From positions 1-64,000 of the forward strand of contig CAJUSS010000004.1 of the NCBI GenBank assembly GCA_910588895.1: DNA of 64,000 nt. The letters are read 5' to 3'. Below the pieces are notes generated by a model. It made no database searches, was not told the origin of the DNA, and saw nothing but the letters and a program-made list of their open reading frames with translations. The position numbers and the translations under genes were made by a program. This DNA is from an uncultured Lachnospiraceae bacterium. Lineage in GTDB: Bacteria; Bacillota; Clostridia; Lachnospirales; Lachnospiraceae. This document shows, one piece after another, positions 1-7,380 of the stretch. The number at the start of each line of letters is the position of its first letter. The first letter of the stretch is position 1.

Positions 1-914
1 TGGCGATCTTTACGGTTTTTTTTCAGATGCTGGCACTCCTGATCATGATCGGGACCGGCTATTTCTTCACGAAGACCGGTATGCTGGATGCGCATACCAA
101 TAAGCAGATGTCCAGGATGCTGGTCAATGTGTTCAACCCATTGCTCCTGATCTCCAATGCGGCCAATGCGATCGGGATGATCACACTGGATACACTGGGG
201 ACCGTGAGTCTGATCGCTGTAGGGATGTTCCTGTTCTTTATCATCGCCGGGATGATCTTATCTCCACTATTTGATAAGGACAAAGATCAGCAGCGGATCT
301 TCCAGATGATGTTCGTATTTTCTAATCTGGGGTTTATCGGGATCCCTGTGGTCTCCAGCGTCCTGGGGCCGGAGTATGTGATCTATGTAACGGAGTTCAT
401 GATGATCTACAATGTGGTCTTTTACACCTACGGGATCGCATTGATGAACGGAGGATTCTCTGTTTCTGCCTTAAAAGGGATGCTGAATCCAGGTACGATC
501 TCCGGGCCAGTGGCGCTGCTGATGATCATCTATGAGATCCAGCTCCCGGATTTTCTCAAGACCTCGGTCACTTATCTGGGCAATGTTACCTCCCCCCTGG
601 CTTTGGTGGCTGTAGGGTTCGCTCTGGCAAATTCGGACTTAAAGCAGATCTTCGGACATCCGAGACTGTACATCTTTTCGATCGTCAAGCTTTTGGTGCT
701 CCCGCTGCTGATGCTGCCGATCCTCCGACTGGTGCCGGCTGTCACCTCGCTCATCCCGCTCTGCATGATCATGTTCGGGATGCCCATCGGCAATATGCCC
801 CTGATCCTAGGGACACAAAAAGGCATCGACTGTACCACCTGCAGTGCCGCGATCATCCTGACCACTGTACTCTGCGTGTTCACGGTCCCTGTGCTGATCG
901 CGGTGGCTGGATAG
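1..914 (+). CDS. AEC-family permease, 5' end outside window
   Basis: Membrane permease of the auxin efflux carrier (AEC) family, which moves small organic acids or amino acids across the cell membrane; the substrate cannot be read from the sequence. Hydrophobic helices run along the whole protein, with the family-like N-terminal segment IGTGYFFTKTGMLD and a glycine/proline-rich GMPIGNMPLI stretch near the C-terminus. The frame is open up to the window edge (codons for AIFTVFFQ precede the ATG at 27), that ATG has no Shine-Dalgarno, and family members carry a similar helix before this point. The real start is therefore probably upstream of the window. The gene converges on the coiled-coil gene at 1076-1900. 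Family confident, substrate unknown. Confidence 0.85.
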   Translation, partial: AIFTVFFQMLALLIMIGTGYFFTKTGMLDAHTNKQMSRMLVNVFNPLLLISNAANAIGMITLDTLGTVSLIAVGMFLFFIIAGMILSPLFDKDKDQQRIFQMMFVFSNLGFIGIPVVSSVLGPEYVIYVTEFMMIYNVVFYTYGIALMNGGFSVSALKGMLNPGTISGPVALLMIIYEIQLPDFLKTSVTYLGNVTSPLALVAVGFALANSDLKQIFGHPRLYIFSIVKLLVLPLLMLPILRLVPAVTSLIPLCMIMFGMPIGNMPLILGTQKGIDCTTCSAAIILTTVLCVFTVPVLIAVAG

Positions 915-1031
915 AAAAAGATAGAAAAAAGCCTTTTTACCCCGCCATGTATGGATCACAGATGGAGTAAAAAAGCTTTTCGTCATGCGGTTGGCCTGGT
1001 GCTCATCCTGTACCGCGATCAGCACAGGGAC
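885..1031. repeat. Imperfect long inverted repeat between convergent genes
   Basis: A perfect 20-bp arm at 885-904 (beginning GTCCCTGTGC, inside the AEC 3' end) is repeated inverted at 1012-1031. Closer in, a run like AAAAAAGCCTTTTTAC near 924-939 faces GTAAAAAAGCTTTT near 967-980. The inner part could act as a two-way terminator for the convergent genes on each side. The outer 20-bp match also covers codons for VPVLIAV, so it may be an inverted duplication of the gene's 3' end. Nothing else is visible in 915-1075. Confidence 0.6.
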
Positions 1032-1075
1032 TGTGGGTGTCCCGATCATGAGCTCCAGATCAGGAAAGATCGGTG

Positions 1076-1900
1076 TCAGACCGATATATCGACGGTGATA
1101 CCTTCCACCGATCCTACATCGCCTGTATATGCGGACAGATCCACGCCGGTCAAAGCAGCGGAGGTCCCCGTTCCTGACGGAGTAGGAGCGGAGGGAGCGA
1201 TCGCTTCGCTCATAGCGGCTACCGTTTCCTGTGCCGCGTTTTTTCCATCCTCGGCAAGCTCCTTTAAGGCATATCTGCGTTCCTCCCTGCGGCGTTTATT
1301 CCGCCGGCCCCGCAGCTCCTCTCGGATCTCCTTCGCTTTCTGTTCTTCCTTTTTCTTTTCGGCTCTTTTCTGCTGGTTCTCCAGCTGTTCCTCCTTGCCT
1401 AGATGCTCCAGCTTCTTCTGGATGCGCTTCATCAGCTTTTCCATACGCCGGATCATCTGCTGGATCTTTTTCTTATCCTTCTCGTCACAGGACATGGAAG
1501 ACATCTTCAAGTTCGCCAGTGCGCGCATAGCCTTGGAAGAGACCAGCTGCACGTCGATCCTGGTCTCGGCCCTGGCCAGTTCAGACGCCAGCTGCCCTAC
1601 AGAATCATCCGGCGTGGAAGACTTCATTTTATTCGCCCCAGCACCGTTGGTCCCATTCTTTTTAGCTTGCTCCAAGAGCCGCTCCAGAGACTGGTCCGAT
1701 AGATTTTCTTCCTCTTGGTCCTTTCCACCTGTCTGCTCCGCTAACAGGTCCGTCTCCAACAGATCGGCCTGCAGAGGATCCGTCTGCAGCAGATCGGCCG
1801 CCTCATTTCTGCCACGCTGTCCTGTGCCTTCCCTGGCCCGGGCAGCTTTGTAAAGGTCGCTGTTCATCTGCGGCTGCCAGTTTCTTGCGGAAACCTTCAT
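1076..1900 (-). CDS. Unrecognised charged coiled-coil protein
   Basis: Not recognised. The 274-residue product has no signal peptide or membrane helix. Residues about 40-110 are acidic and low in complexity, with near-repeats of the type LQTD/LQAD/LETD. Residues about 145-215 are a very Lys/Glu/Arg-rich helix (for example MIRRMEKLMKRIQKKLEHLG) that should form a coiled coil. The tail is Ala/Ser/Gly/Thr-rich and ends VEGITVDISV. The start is supported by AGAAAGGGG five bases before the ATG. It stands alone between an AEC gene and a TrmH gene. A structural or nucleic-acid-binding role is possible, but nothing in the sequence decides it. Confidence 0.7.
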   Translation of the reverse strand: MKVSARNWQPQMNSDLYKAARAREGTGQRGRNEAADLLQTDPLQADLLETDLLAEQTGGKDQEEENLSDQSLERLLEQAKKNGTNGAGANKMKSSTPDDSVGQLASELARAETRIDVQLVSSKAMRALANLKMSSMSCDEKDKKKIQQMIRRMEKLMKRIQKKLEHLGKEEQLENQQKRAEKKKEEQKAKEIREELRGRRNKRRREERRYALKELAEDGKNAAQETVAAMSEAIAPSAPTPSGTGTSAALTGVDLSAYTGDVGSVEGITVDISV

Positions 1901-1981
1901 GTAAGCCCCTTTCTAGTAAGAAATTTTTTTAGTTCTCTATACTAGATATATCGACCGATCCCTTGAAAAGAAAACCCTTTT

Positions 1982-2824
1982 TCAGAAAGATCTCTGTACC
2001 TGCCAGCGCAGCTGCCAGAAGGCTACGGCGCTGGCAGCTGCCACATTAAGGGAATCCACCCCGTGGGACATTGGGATCCGAACCGTATAGTCACAGGCGG
2101 CGATAGTGGCTTCTGATAATCCATACCCCTCGGATCCCAGGATGATCGCCAGCTTTTCTTCCTCCAGCAGAGCCGGATCGTCGATGCCCACAGATCGATC
2201 GCACAAGGCCATGGCCGCTGTCTTAAACCCGGCTCTGCAGAGCCGGGAAGGAAAAGGGATGTCTTTTGAAGGATCCTTTGTTCCAAGAAATGTCCAGGGG
2301 ATCTGAAAGACCGTTCCCATGCTCACCCGGATGGCCCGCCGATACAAAGGATCGCTGCATCCACAGGTCAAGAGTACAGCATCCATGCCCAGAGCCGCCG
2401 CAGAGCGGATGATCGCTCCAACGTTGGTGGGGTTCATGACATTTTCCAGGACAACGATGCGGTGCGCATGGGCACAGAGCTCCTCCACAGAGGGCAAGAG
2501 AGGGCGGTGCATGGCACACAGCATCCCACGGGTAAGGTGATAGCCGGTGAGCGTGGACAGGAGCTGTGGTTCCGCAATATACACAGGGATCTTTCCGCAG
2601 CGGGATAGGACCGGCCTTCCCTCACCATCCAGCTGTCTCGGCTCCGCCAGAATGGAGATCGGACGGCACCCGGAATCCAGAGCACGCAGGATGACCTTGG
2701 GACTTTCCGCGATGAAGACCCCTCCCCTTGGTTCAAAGTAATGGAGCAGTTCGGCTTCGGTGGAACGCGCATAGATGTCCAGTCCTGGTGCATTAAGATC
2801 GGTGATCGAGATGATGTCCGGCAT
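1982..2824 (-). CDS. TrmH/SpoU-family RNA 2'-O-methyltransferase
   Basis: SPOUT-class methyltransferase that uses S-adenosylmethionine to methylate a ribose 2'-OH in rRNA or tRNA; the exact target is not readable. An N-terminal substrate-binding part (to about residue 115) is followed by the SpoU domain with all three signature blocks: NPTNVGAIIRS (near 131), ILGSEGYGL (near 230) and IPMSHGVDSLNVAAA (near 250), which build the knotted cofactor site. I chose the ATG at 2824 (280 aa) because AAAGGAGG lies five bases before it; an in-frame ATG 21 bases upstream (2845) lacks such a site. It appears to be a single-gene unit. Confidence 0.88.
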   Translation of the reverse strand: MPDIISITDLNAPGLDIYARSTEAELLHYFEPRGGVFIAESPKVILRALDSGCRPISILAEPRQLDGEGRPVLSRCGKIPVYIAEPQLLSTLTGYHLTRGMLCAMHRPLLPSVEELCAHAHRIVVLENVMNPTNVGAIIRSAAALGMDAVLLTCGCSDPLYRRAIRVSMGTVFQIPWTFLGTKDPSKDIPFPSRLCRAGFKTAAMALCDRSVGIDDPALLEEEKLAIILGSEGYGLSEATIAACDYTVRIPMSHGVDSLNVAAASAVAFWQLRWQVQRSF

Positions 2825-2937
2825 AGGCGCCTCCTTTCTATCCATCCTATCCTAGCACATACCTGGACATCCTACAAGAGGCGGTGTTGTATAAGTGCAG
2901 GCGCATGACTGGTCACACCCGTCCGCATACGGAGGCC

Positions 2938-2996
2938 CGGACTGTCTGCGACATATCTCAGCGATAGGACGCTTTGGCGTGAGTGTGGATAGTAAC
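2938..2996 (-). repeat. Dispersed intergenic repeat, copy A
   Basis: Read on the minus strand, these 59 bases match 48136-48193 on the plus strand at about 45 of 59 columns with a single gap. The matches include an identical 11-base core AGATATGTCGC and a shared TCCACAC block. Most differences are transitions. The stretch 2825-3153 holds no gene: it contains this repeat, a promoter-like pair at 3035-3063 and a short tandem repeat of GGTGCCGGATA around 3098-3130. Confidence 0.6.
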
Positions 2997-3034
2997 GGTC
3001 TGCGCGATATGGCAAAAAGTAGATGAAAAGGAGC

Positions 3035-3063
3035 TTTCCAAATTTTTCGGATCATGCTAGACT
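3035..3063 (+). promoter_or_regulatory. Promoter-like -35/-10 pair for 3154-3726
   Basis: TTTCCA (3035-3040) and TAGACT (3058-3063) are separated by 17 bases, which fits a vegetative sigma-A promoter of moderate strength about 90 bases before the membrane protein start. Confidence 0.45.
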
Positions 3064-3153
3064 AGAAGGAACGAAAGGCTGACCAGAACGGATAGACCGA
3101 TGCCGGATAGGTGCCGGATAGGTGCCGGATGGATGAAAGGGGAGGAAAAGGAG

Positions 3154-3726
3154 ATGCGATCGGCAAAGATCTTTTTGGCGGGTATGTACACCCACTTAGT
3201 GCTCAGTATAGCCGCCCCCATCTGTATCGTTTACCGCGGCCGATGGGAGAGCTTTACAGCAGGGCTGTTCTTTTTTTACCTTGTGATGATCGCGGCCGTC
3301 CATGTGACTGGATGGGTGTGTGCAGGGATGGGCGTGTACGCTTACCAGTCCGGGAGATATGAGCAGCTCCGGCAGGGGTGGAAGCTTCTGAAGCTGTGGT
3401 CGATCCCCTTTTATATCCTGAACTTTCTCTACAGTGTCCTGGCATGGGGTGCGCTCATAGGCGCTTCCCGCGGCCTGATGCTCCTTTTTATCCCGATCCC
3501 TATCCTGATCACCTGCTCCATGATCATCCAGAGCGGATGTGTGGGGATCTGCTATATCCGGTATCTGCGAAAACAGGCGCCAGAGGAGACCAGGACCTTG
3601 TGTCCATCGGCAGCTCCATCCGCAGTTTCATCGGCAGTCCCATCCGCTTTTCATTATCTTTTGCAGCTGGTCGCCGTAGCCGATATGATCAGCACATGGA
3701 TCGTATTGAGGCGATATGATCCATAA
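3154..3726 (+). CDS. Small polytopic membrane protein, unknown function
   Basis: Not recognised. The 190-residue protein starts with a positively charged end (MRSAKIFLAGMYTH) and shows four or five hydrophobic helices: near residues 8-25, 35-60, 80-100, 105-125 and possibly a C-terminal one. There is a short Pro/Ser/Ala-rich stretch near 150-165 (PSAAPSAVSSAVPSAF) encoded by a near-repeating DNA unit. The ATG at 3154 is chosen because GGGGAGG lies eight bases upstream; two earlier in-frame ATGs (3100, 3133) lack this. It may be cotranscribed with the downstream Dus gene 79 bases later. No conserved motif suggests a function. Confidence 0.65.
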   Translation: MRSAKIFLAGMYTHLVLSIAAPICIVYRGRWESFTAGLFFFYLVMIAAVHVTGWVCAGMGVYAYQSGRYEQLRQGWKLLKLWSIPFYILNFLYSVLAWGALIGASRGLMLLFIPIPILITCSMIIQSGCVGICYIRYLRKQAPEETRTLCPSAAPSAVSSAVPSAFHYLLQLVAVADMISTWIVLRRYDP

Positions 3727-3805
3727 GTAAGATAGAGATAGACCGATAACAAGATGGATAAAGAGACTTTGACTCTTTCAAAAAGATCCTAGAAAGGTGC
3801 GACCG

Positions 3806-4768
3806 ATGCGATATTATCTTGCTCCTATGGAGGGCGTGACCGGGTGGATCTTCCGCAACGCCTATCATGCTTTTTTCTGCCCCATGGATAAATATTTTGC
3901 CCCGTTCATCACGCCTAACCCCGACGGCGGGATCGGCCCTAAGGATCTCCGGGATATCGCCATGGAGCACAATATGAGGCTCACTTTGATCCCCCAGATC
4001 CTCACGGACCAGGCGGATGGCTTTATCCGCACAGCAAAGACCCTGGAAAAGATGGGCTATCGGGAGATCAACTTAAATCTTGGCTGTCCCTCCGGCACTG
4101 TAGTATCAAAAGGCCGCGGTTCCGGGTTTCTCGCATACCCAAAAAAGCTGGATCAGTTCCTATATGAGATCTTCTCTGCGTTTTCCCAGTCAGATCTGAA
4201 GATCTCGGTCAAGACCAGATTGGGAAAGGAGAGAGAAGAGGAGTTTGAAGGACTTTTGCCGATCTTTGACCAGTATCCCTTAGAAGAGCTGATCATCCAT
4301 CCCAGAGTCCGGGAGGACTACTACAAGAGCGTGCCTCGCATGGAGGCTTTTCATCAAGCATTTTTGCAAAGCACGAACCCGGTATGCTATAATGGAGACA
4401 TCTATACACCCTCTGATCTAAAGCACCTGACCGACCGTCATCCGCCACTAGACCGGGTGATGTTGGGCCGGGGGATCGTGACAGATCCAGGACTCTTGGA
4501 ACAGATCAAGACCGGGACTCCGATCACGAAGGAACGTTTCCAGAGTTTCCATGATCATCTATATCACAGCTTTAGAGACTTTTTCCTCCCTATGTCAGGT
4601 GAACGTGTGGTCCTTTATAAAATGAAGGAATACTGGAGTTATATGATCGCCATGTTCCCAGACAGCAAAAAGTACAGGAAAAAGATCGAACGTTCACAGA
4701 CGCTTTGCGCATATGAGGAGGCAGTCTGTTCATTATTTAGCGAATGTCTCTTTATTGTCAGGCAATAG
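3806..4768 (+). CDS. tRNA-dihydrouridine synthase (Dus family)
   Basis: Flavin-dependent enzyme that reduces particular uridines in the tRNA D or variable region to dihydrouridine. The TIM-barrel core is clear: the N-terminal LAPMEGVTGWIFRN segment shapes the FMN pocket, INLNLGCPSGTVVSKGRGS holds the catalytic Cys94, and conserved basic residues follow (SVKTRLG, IIHPR). The C-terminal helical domain is present but a little divergent, and the protein (320 aa) has normal length. A GTG at 3797 is in frame, but the ATG at 3806 sits eight bases after AGAAAGG and fits the family's N-terminus. It precedes a TtcA-like gene, so the neighbourhood concerns tRNA modification. The class (DusA, B or C) is not assigned. 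Confidence 0.9.
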   Translation: MRYYLAPMEGVTGWIFRNAYHAFFCPMDKYFAPFITPNPDGGIGPKDLRDIAMEHNMRLTLIPQILTDQADGFIRTAKTLEKMGYREINLNLGCPSGTVVSKGRGSGFLAYPKKLDQFLYEIFSAFSQSDLKISVKTRLGKEREEEFEGLLPIFDQYPLEELIIHPRVREDYYKSVPRMEAFHQAFLQSTNPVCYNGDIYTPSDLKHLTDRHPPLDRVMLGRGIVTDPGLLEQIKTGTPITKERFQSFHDHLYHSFRDFFLPMSGERVVLYKMKEYWSYMIAMFPDSKKYRKKIERSQTLCAYEEAVCSLFSECLFIVRQ

Positions 4769-4859
4769 CAGATAGTGCTATCTATTCGCGAAATAACAGT
4801 TTAACGAATAGTTATAGGTATTTTGTACCGAATGACCTCTGAAAGGACTTTTTATCATC

Positions 4860-5600
4860 ATGAAACTCCAACGTTTGCTCAGCCTGACCCGTCAGGCGAT
4901 CGATGCATATCATATGATCGATACGGATGACCATATCACGCTCGGTCTTTCTGGCGGCAAGGACAGCCTGGCACTGCTGTATGCGCTGGCCGAGCTGCGG
5001 CGTTTTTATCCCGCATCCTTTACCTTGTCCGCGATCACGGTCGATCTTGGTCTTGGCAATATGGAGCTTGGACCTATAAAAGAGATCTGCAGCGATTTAT
5101 CCGTGCCATATGAGATCATCCCTACCGATATCGGCCGGATCCTCTTTGATGCCAGAAAGGAGTCCAATCCCTGCGCCCTTTGTGCCAAGATGCGCAAAGG
5201 CGCTTTAAACCGCAAGGCCAAGGAAATGGGCAGCAACAAGATCGCATATGCCCATCACCGTGATGATCTGATCGAGACCATGCTGCTTGCTTTATTATAT
5301 GAAGGACGGTTTTATGCCTTTTCGCCTTATACCTGGCTGGATCGGATGGAGCTGGCGGTGATCCGTCCTCTCCTCTTTGTGCGGGAAACCGAAGTGGCGG
5401 GGTTTTGCAATAAGTACCATCTCCCGGTCTGCAAAAATCCTTGTCCCATGGACAAGCATACGCAACGGGAATATGTCAAAAGACTGGCAAAAAGATTAGA
5501 GCAAGATGCACCAGGCGCGAAAGACCGTATGTTCCGCGCGATCCTAAGCGGCGATATCGAGGGCTGGCCGGAAGCGGATCCGACAAAGCTCCATCCATGA
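4860..5600 (+). CDS. TtcA-like PP-loop tRNA sulfurtransferase
   Basis: ATP-pyrophosphatase of the TtcA family, which activates a tRNA base (C32 in the characterised enzyme) by adenylation and replaces oxygen with sulfur. The PP-loop SGGKDS is at residues 31-36. The Cys105-x2-Cys108 pair (CALCAKM) and a later CKNPCP stretch match the cysteines that hold the Fe-S cluster and sulfur in TtcA. Length (246 aa) is typical of the short clostridial relatives. Its stop overlaps a possible ATG of the next gene (ATGA at 5597-5600). The exact base modified is inferred from the family only. Confidence 0.85.
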   Translation: MKLQRLLSLTRQAIDAYHMIDTDDHITLGLSGGKDSLALLYALAELRRFYPASFTLSAITVDLGLGNMELGPIKEICSDLSVPYEIIPTDIGRILFDARKESNPCALCAKMRKGALNRKAKEMGSNKIAYAHHRDDLIETMLLALLYEGRFYAFSPYTWLDRMELAVIRPLLFVRETEVAGFCNKYHLPVCKNPCPMDKHTQREYVKRLAKRLEQDAPGAKDRMFRAILSGDIEGWPEADPTKLHP

Positions 5601-5650
5601 AACAAGGACAGACAGATACCATCTCAGATAATAGAAAGAAGGGACCGACT

Positions 5651-6703
5651 ATGAGTGACTTACCCTACCATGAGCAAAAAGACCGTGAAAATATCCTGCG
5701 CCTGCGGCAGCTCATCAAAGACCTGCCTCCCTACTGTGCCCGATATTTTCGCGGGATCGAGCCAAGGACCTCCTCCAGGACCAGGATCGCCTATGCCTAC
5801 GACTTAAAGGTGTTCTTTAGCTTTTTGACAAAGGAGCATCCGGCATTTAGCGGGATAGAGATCCGGGATATCAAGCTATCACAGTTAGATACGCTCCATT
5901 CAGTGGATATAGAGGAATATATGGAATACCTGAAATACCGCTTCAATGATAAGGACCAGGAAGTGGTGAACAAGGAACGGGGGATCATCCGGAAGGTATG
6001 TTCTTTAAAAAGCTTCTATAACTACTTTTTCCGCCAGGAGGAACTAAAGACCAATCCCCTGGCTCTGGTCCAGCTCCCTAAGCTCCATGACAAGGAGATC
6101 ATCCGTCTGGATATCGACGAGGTCGCCCTTCTCTTAGATGAGGTGGAACGCGGCGATAACCTGACCAAAAAGCAAAAAGCCTTTCATGAAAAGACTAAGA
6201 TCCGTGACCTTGCTCTCCTCACTCTCCTGCTCGGCACAGGGATCCGTGTCTCAGAATGTGTAGGCTTGGACATACAGGATGTGGATCTTAAAAATGGCGG
6301 TATCCGGATCCATCGGAAAGGCGGAAAAGAGGTGACCGTCTATTTCGGCACAGAGGTGGAGGATGCGCTTTTGGACTACCTGGATGAACGCAGCAGGATC
6401 ATCCCGGAGACCGGACATGAGGATGCCCTGTTCCTCTCTCTCCAGAATAAGCGGATATCGGTCCGCAGCGTAGAAAATCTAGTGAAAAAATACGCTCGGA
6501 TCGTCACCCCATTAAAGAAGATCACTCCCCATAAGCTGCGGAGCACCTACGGCACCAATCTTTACCGCGAGACCGGCGATATCTACTTGGTAGCGGATGT
6601 ACTGGGGCACTCCGATGTGAACACGACCAAAAAACACTATGCGGCACTGGAGGACGACCGGCGCCGGAGCGCCAGGAATGCGGTCCGTCTGCGGGAAAGT
6701 TGA
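5651..6703 (+). CDS. XerC/XerD-like tyrosine recombinase
   Basis: Site-specific recombinase of the tyrosine (lambda integrase) superfamily, 350 aa. An N-terminal SAM-like core-binding domain (about 25-135) precedes the catalytic domain with the full active site: Arg199 in GTGIRVSE, Lys223 in HRKGGK, His294 and Arg297 in HKLR, His320 in LGH, and the nucleophile Tyr330 in KKHYA. I chose the ATG at 5651 because the product then begins like Xer relatives and GAAGGGA precedes it. An upstream ATG at 5597 overlapping the TtcA-like stop would add 18 residues without a good ribosome site. There are no phage or integron neighbours, so it is probably a chromosomal gene. A perfect palindrome resembling a dif half-site lies 20 bases past the stop. 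Confidence 0.9.
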   Translation: MSDLPYHEQKDRENILRLRQLIKDLPPYCARYFRGIEPRTSSRTRIAYAYDLKVFFSFLTKEHPAFSGIEIRDIKLSQLDTLHSVDIEEYMEYLKYRFNDKDQEVVNKERGIIRKVCSLKSFYNYFFRQEELKTNPLALVQLPKLHDKEIIRLDIDEVALLLDEVERGDNLTKKQKAFHEKTKIRDLALLTLLLGTGIRVSECVGLDIQDVDLKNGGIRIHRKGGKEVTVYFGTEVEDALLDYLDERSRIIPETGHEDALFLSLQNKRISVRSVENLVKKYARIVTPLKKITPHKLRSTYGTNLYRETGDIYLVADVLGHSDVNTTKKHYAALEDDRRRSARNAVRLRES

Positions 6704-6711
6704 TCTGGAAG

Positions 6712-6769
6712 GCCTTGCGCATAAGTTTACATAAAAACATTATGTAAACTTATGCACAAAGGCTTTTTT
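6712..6769. terminator. Long-stem terminator-like palindrome
   Basis: Two 16-bp arms that match perfectly (6719-6734 and 6740-6755) enclose the loop AAACA. The stem continues outward as GGCCTTG facing CAAAGGC with one mismatch and one bulge. T6 follows at 6764-6769 on the plus strand, as expected of an intrinsic terminator for the recombinase gene. It lies between convergent genes. The A/T-rich inner stem is unusual for a terminator. Confidence 0.7.
6724..6750. other. dif-like inverted pair of Xer half-sites
   Basis: AGTTTACATAA (6724-6734) and TTATGTAAACT (6740-6750) are perfect inverted copies separated by five bases. TTATGTAAACT equals the XerD half of the Bacillus subtilis dif site as I recall it (established knowledge). 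dif itself has two unlike 11-bp arms and a 6-bp centre, so this is dif-like and not a standard dif. Its position just after a Xer-type gene recalls recombinase genes that sit beside their own site. The alternative is that it is only a terminator stem. Confidence 0.4.
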
Positions 6770-6783
6770 CTGGTGACAGCTTT

Positions 6784-7176
6784 CTACCTGTAATACACCA
6801 CCATCAGATAATGTCCCGTATGGATCGTATCGTCTCTAAGCTGATTGATCTGCTTCAGCTCATATATATATTCCCGGATATCCATAGGGCTTTTTGGGGC
6901 ATAGCGGCAAGCGATGCTCCAAAGGCTGTCCCCCTCTTCCACCCGGACGCTGACATAATAAGGCTTCAGCGCCGGTGAGACACTTTCATCTGCAAGTGCG
7001 TTCATCCTCATAAAGCCACCAGCAGACATGCACAGCAGCAATACGACCGCACTCACCAGAAACTTCCTGCGATAGACCTGCAGTCTGCGCAGGTCGCGCA
7101 TGCGGCTCCTTCCGCGCGTCCTCTCCGCTCTCTCCATAAAGGCGGTGATATCTGTGTCCTTTCCTCTCCTCTCCAT
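6784..7176 (-). CDS. LysM membrane protein, YneA-like division inhibitor
   Basis: Likely SOS-induced inhibitor of cell division, by analogy with B. subtilis YneA, which is also divergent from lexA. The 130-residue product has a basic N-terminus, one membrane helix near residues 39-57 ([16 protein letters not shown]) and a C-terminal LysM domain (about 76-130; [18 protein letters not shown]) that would bind peptidoglycan outside the membrane. The ATG at 7176 is preceded by AGGAGG with an 8-base gap; an ATG two codons earlier is too close to that site. Three LexA boxes lie in the shared upstream region, so control by LexA is well supported. The division role is inferred from position and architecture. 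Confidence 0.75.
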   Translation of the reverse strand: MERRGKDTDITAFMERAERTRGRSRMRDLRRLQVYRRKFLVSAVVLLLCMSAGGFMRMNALADESVSPALKPYYVSVRVEEGDSLWSIACRYAPKSPMDIREYIYELKQINQLRDDTIHTGHYLMVVYYR

Positions 7177-7224
7177 GCTCATGACCTCCTGTCCTTTCGA
7201 TCTGATGGTTCTAAAACGCGTTTT

Positions 7225-7238
7225 CGAACAAGTGTTCT
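7225..7238. promoter_or_regulatory. LexA SOS box 1
   Basis: CGAACAAGTGTTCT fits the Gram-positive SOS consensus CGAAC-N4-GTTCG with one end mismatch. It lies nearest the LysM gene start. Confidence 0.8.
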
Positions 7239-7260
7239 TTGTGTAGATAATGATAGCATC

Positions 7261-7274
7261 CGAACATCTGTTTG
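7261..7274. promoter_or_regulatory. LexA SOS box 2
   Basis: CGAACATCTGTTTG has perfect conserved half-sites (CGAAC, GTTTG) and sits between the divergent lexA and LysM genes. Confidence 0.85.
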
Positions 7275-7297
7275 TCAATCGTTTTTCAGATCTTTTT

Positions 7298-7311
7298 CGA
7301 ACAAAAGTTTG
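7298..7311. promoter_or_regulatory. LexA SOS box 3
   Basis: CGAACAAAAGTTTG matches the Gram-positive SOS box and ends eight bases before the lexA -35 element, so it should allow LexA to repress its own gene. Confidence 0.85.
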
Positions 7312-7318
7312 TTTTTAA

Positions 7319-7347
7319 TTGCATTTTTCTCCCAGATGTGTTACTAT
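7319..7347 (+). promoter_or_regulatory. lexA promoter
   Basis: TTGCAT (7319-7324) and TACTAT (7342-7347) with a 17-base spacer, just downstream of SOS box 3 and about 35 bases before the lexA ATG. Confidence 0.65.
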
Positions 7348-7380
7348 TATAGTAATGAACGAGAGGATGGAGGGTTGTTT

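Noticed and set aside
951..1853. 300-codon plus-strand frame rich in Ser, Phe and Arg
   Set aside because: It is antisense to the coiled-coil gene; composition mirrors Lys/Glu codons of the other strand and it has no ribosome site or family motif.
4769..4859. Inverted pair CTATTCG/CGAATAG before the TtcA-like gene
   Set aside because: Seven-base arms in an A/T-rich gap are not enough for an operator or terminator call.
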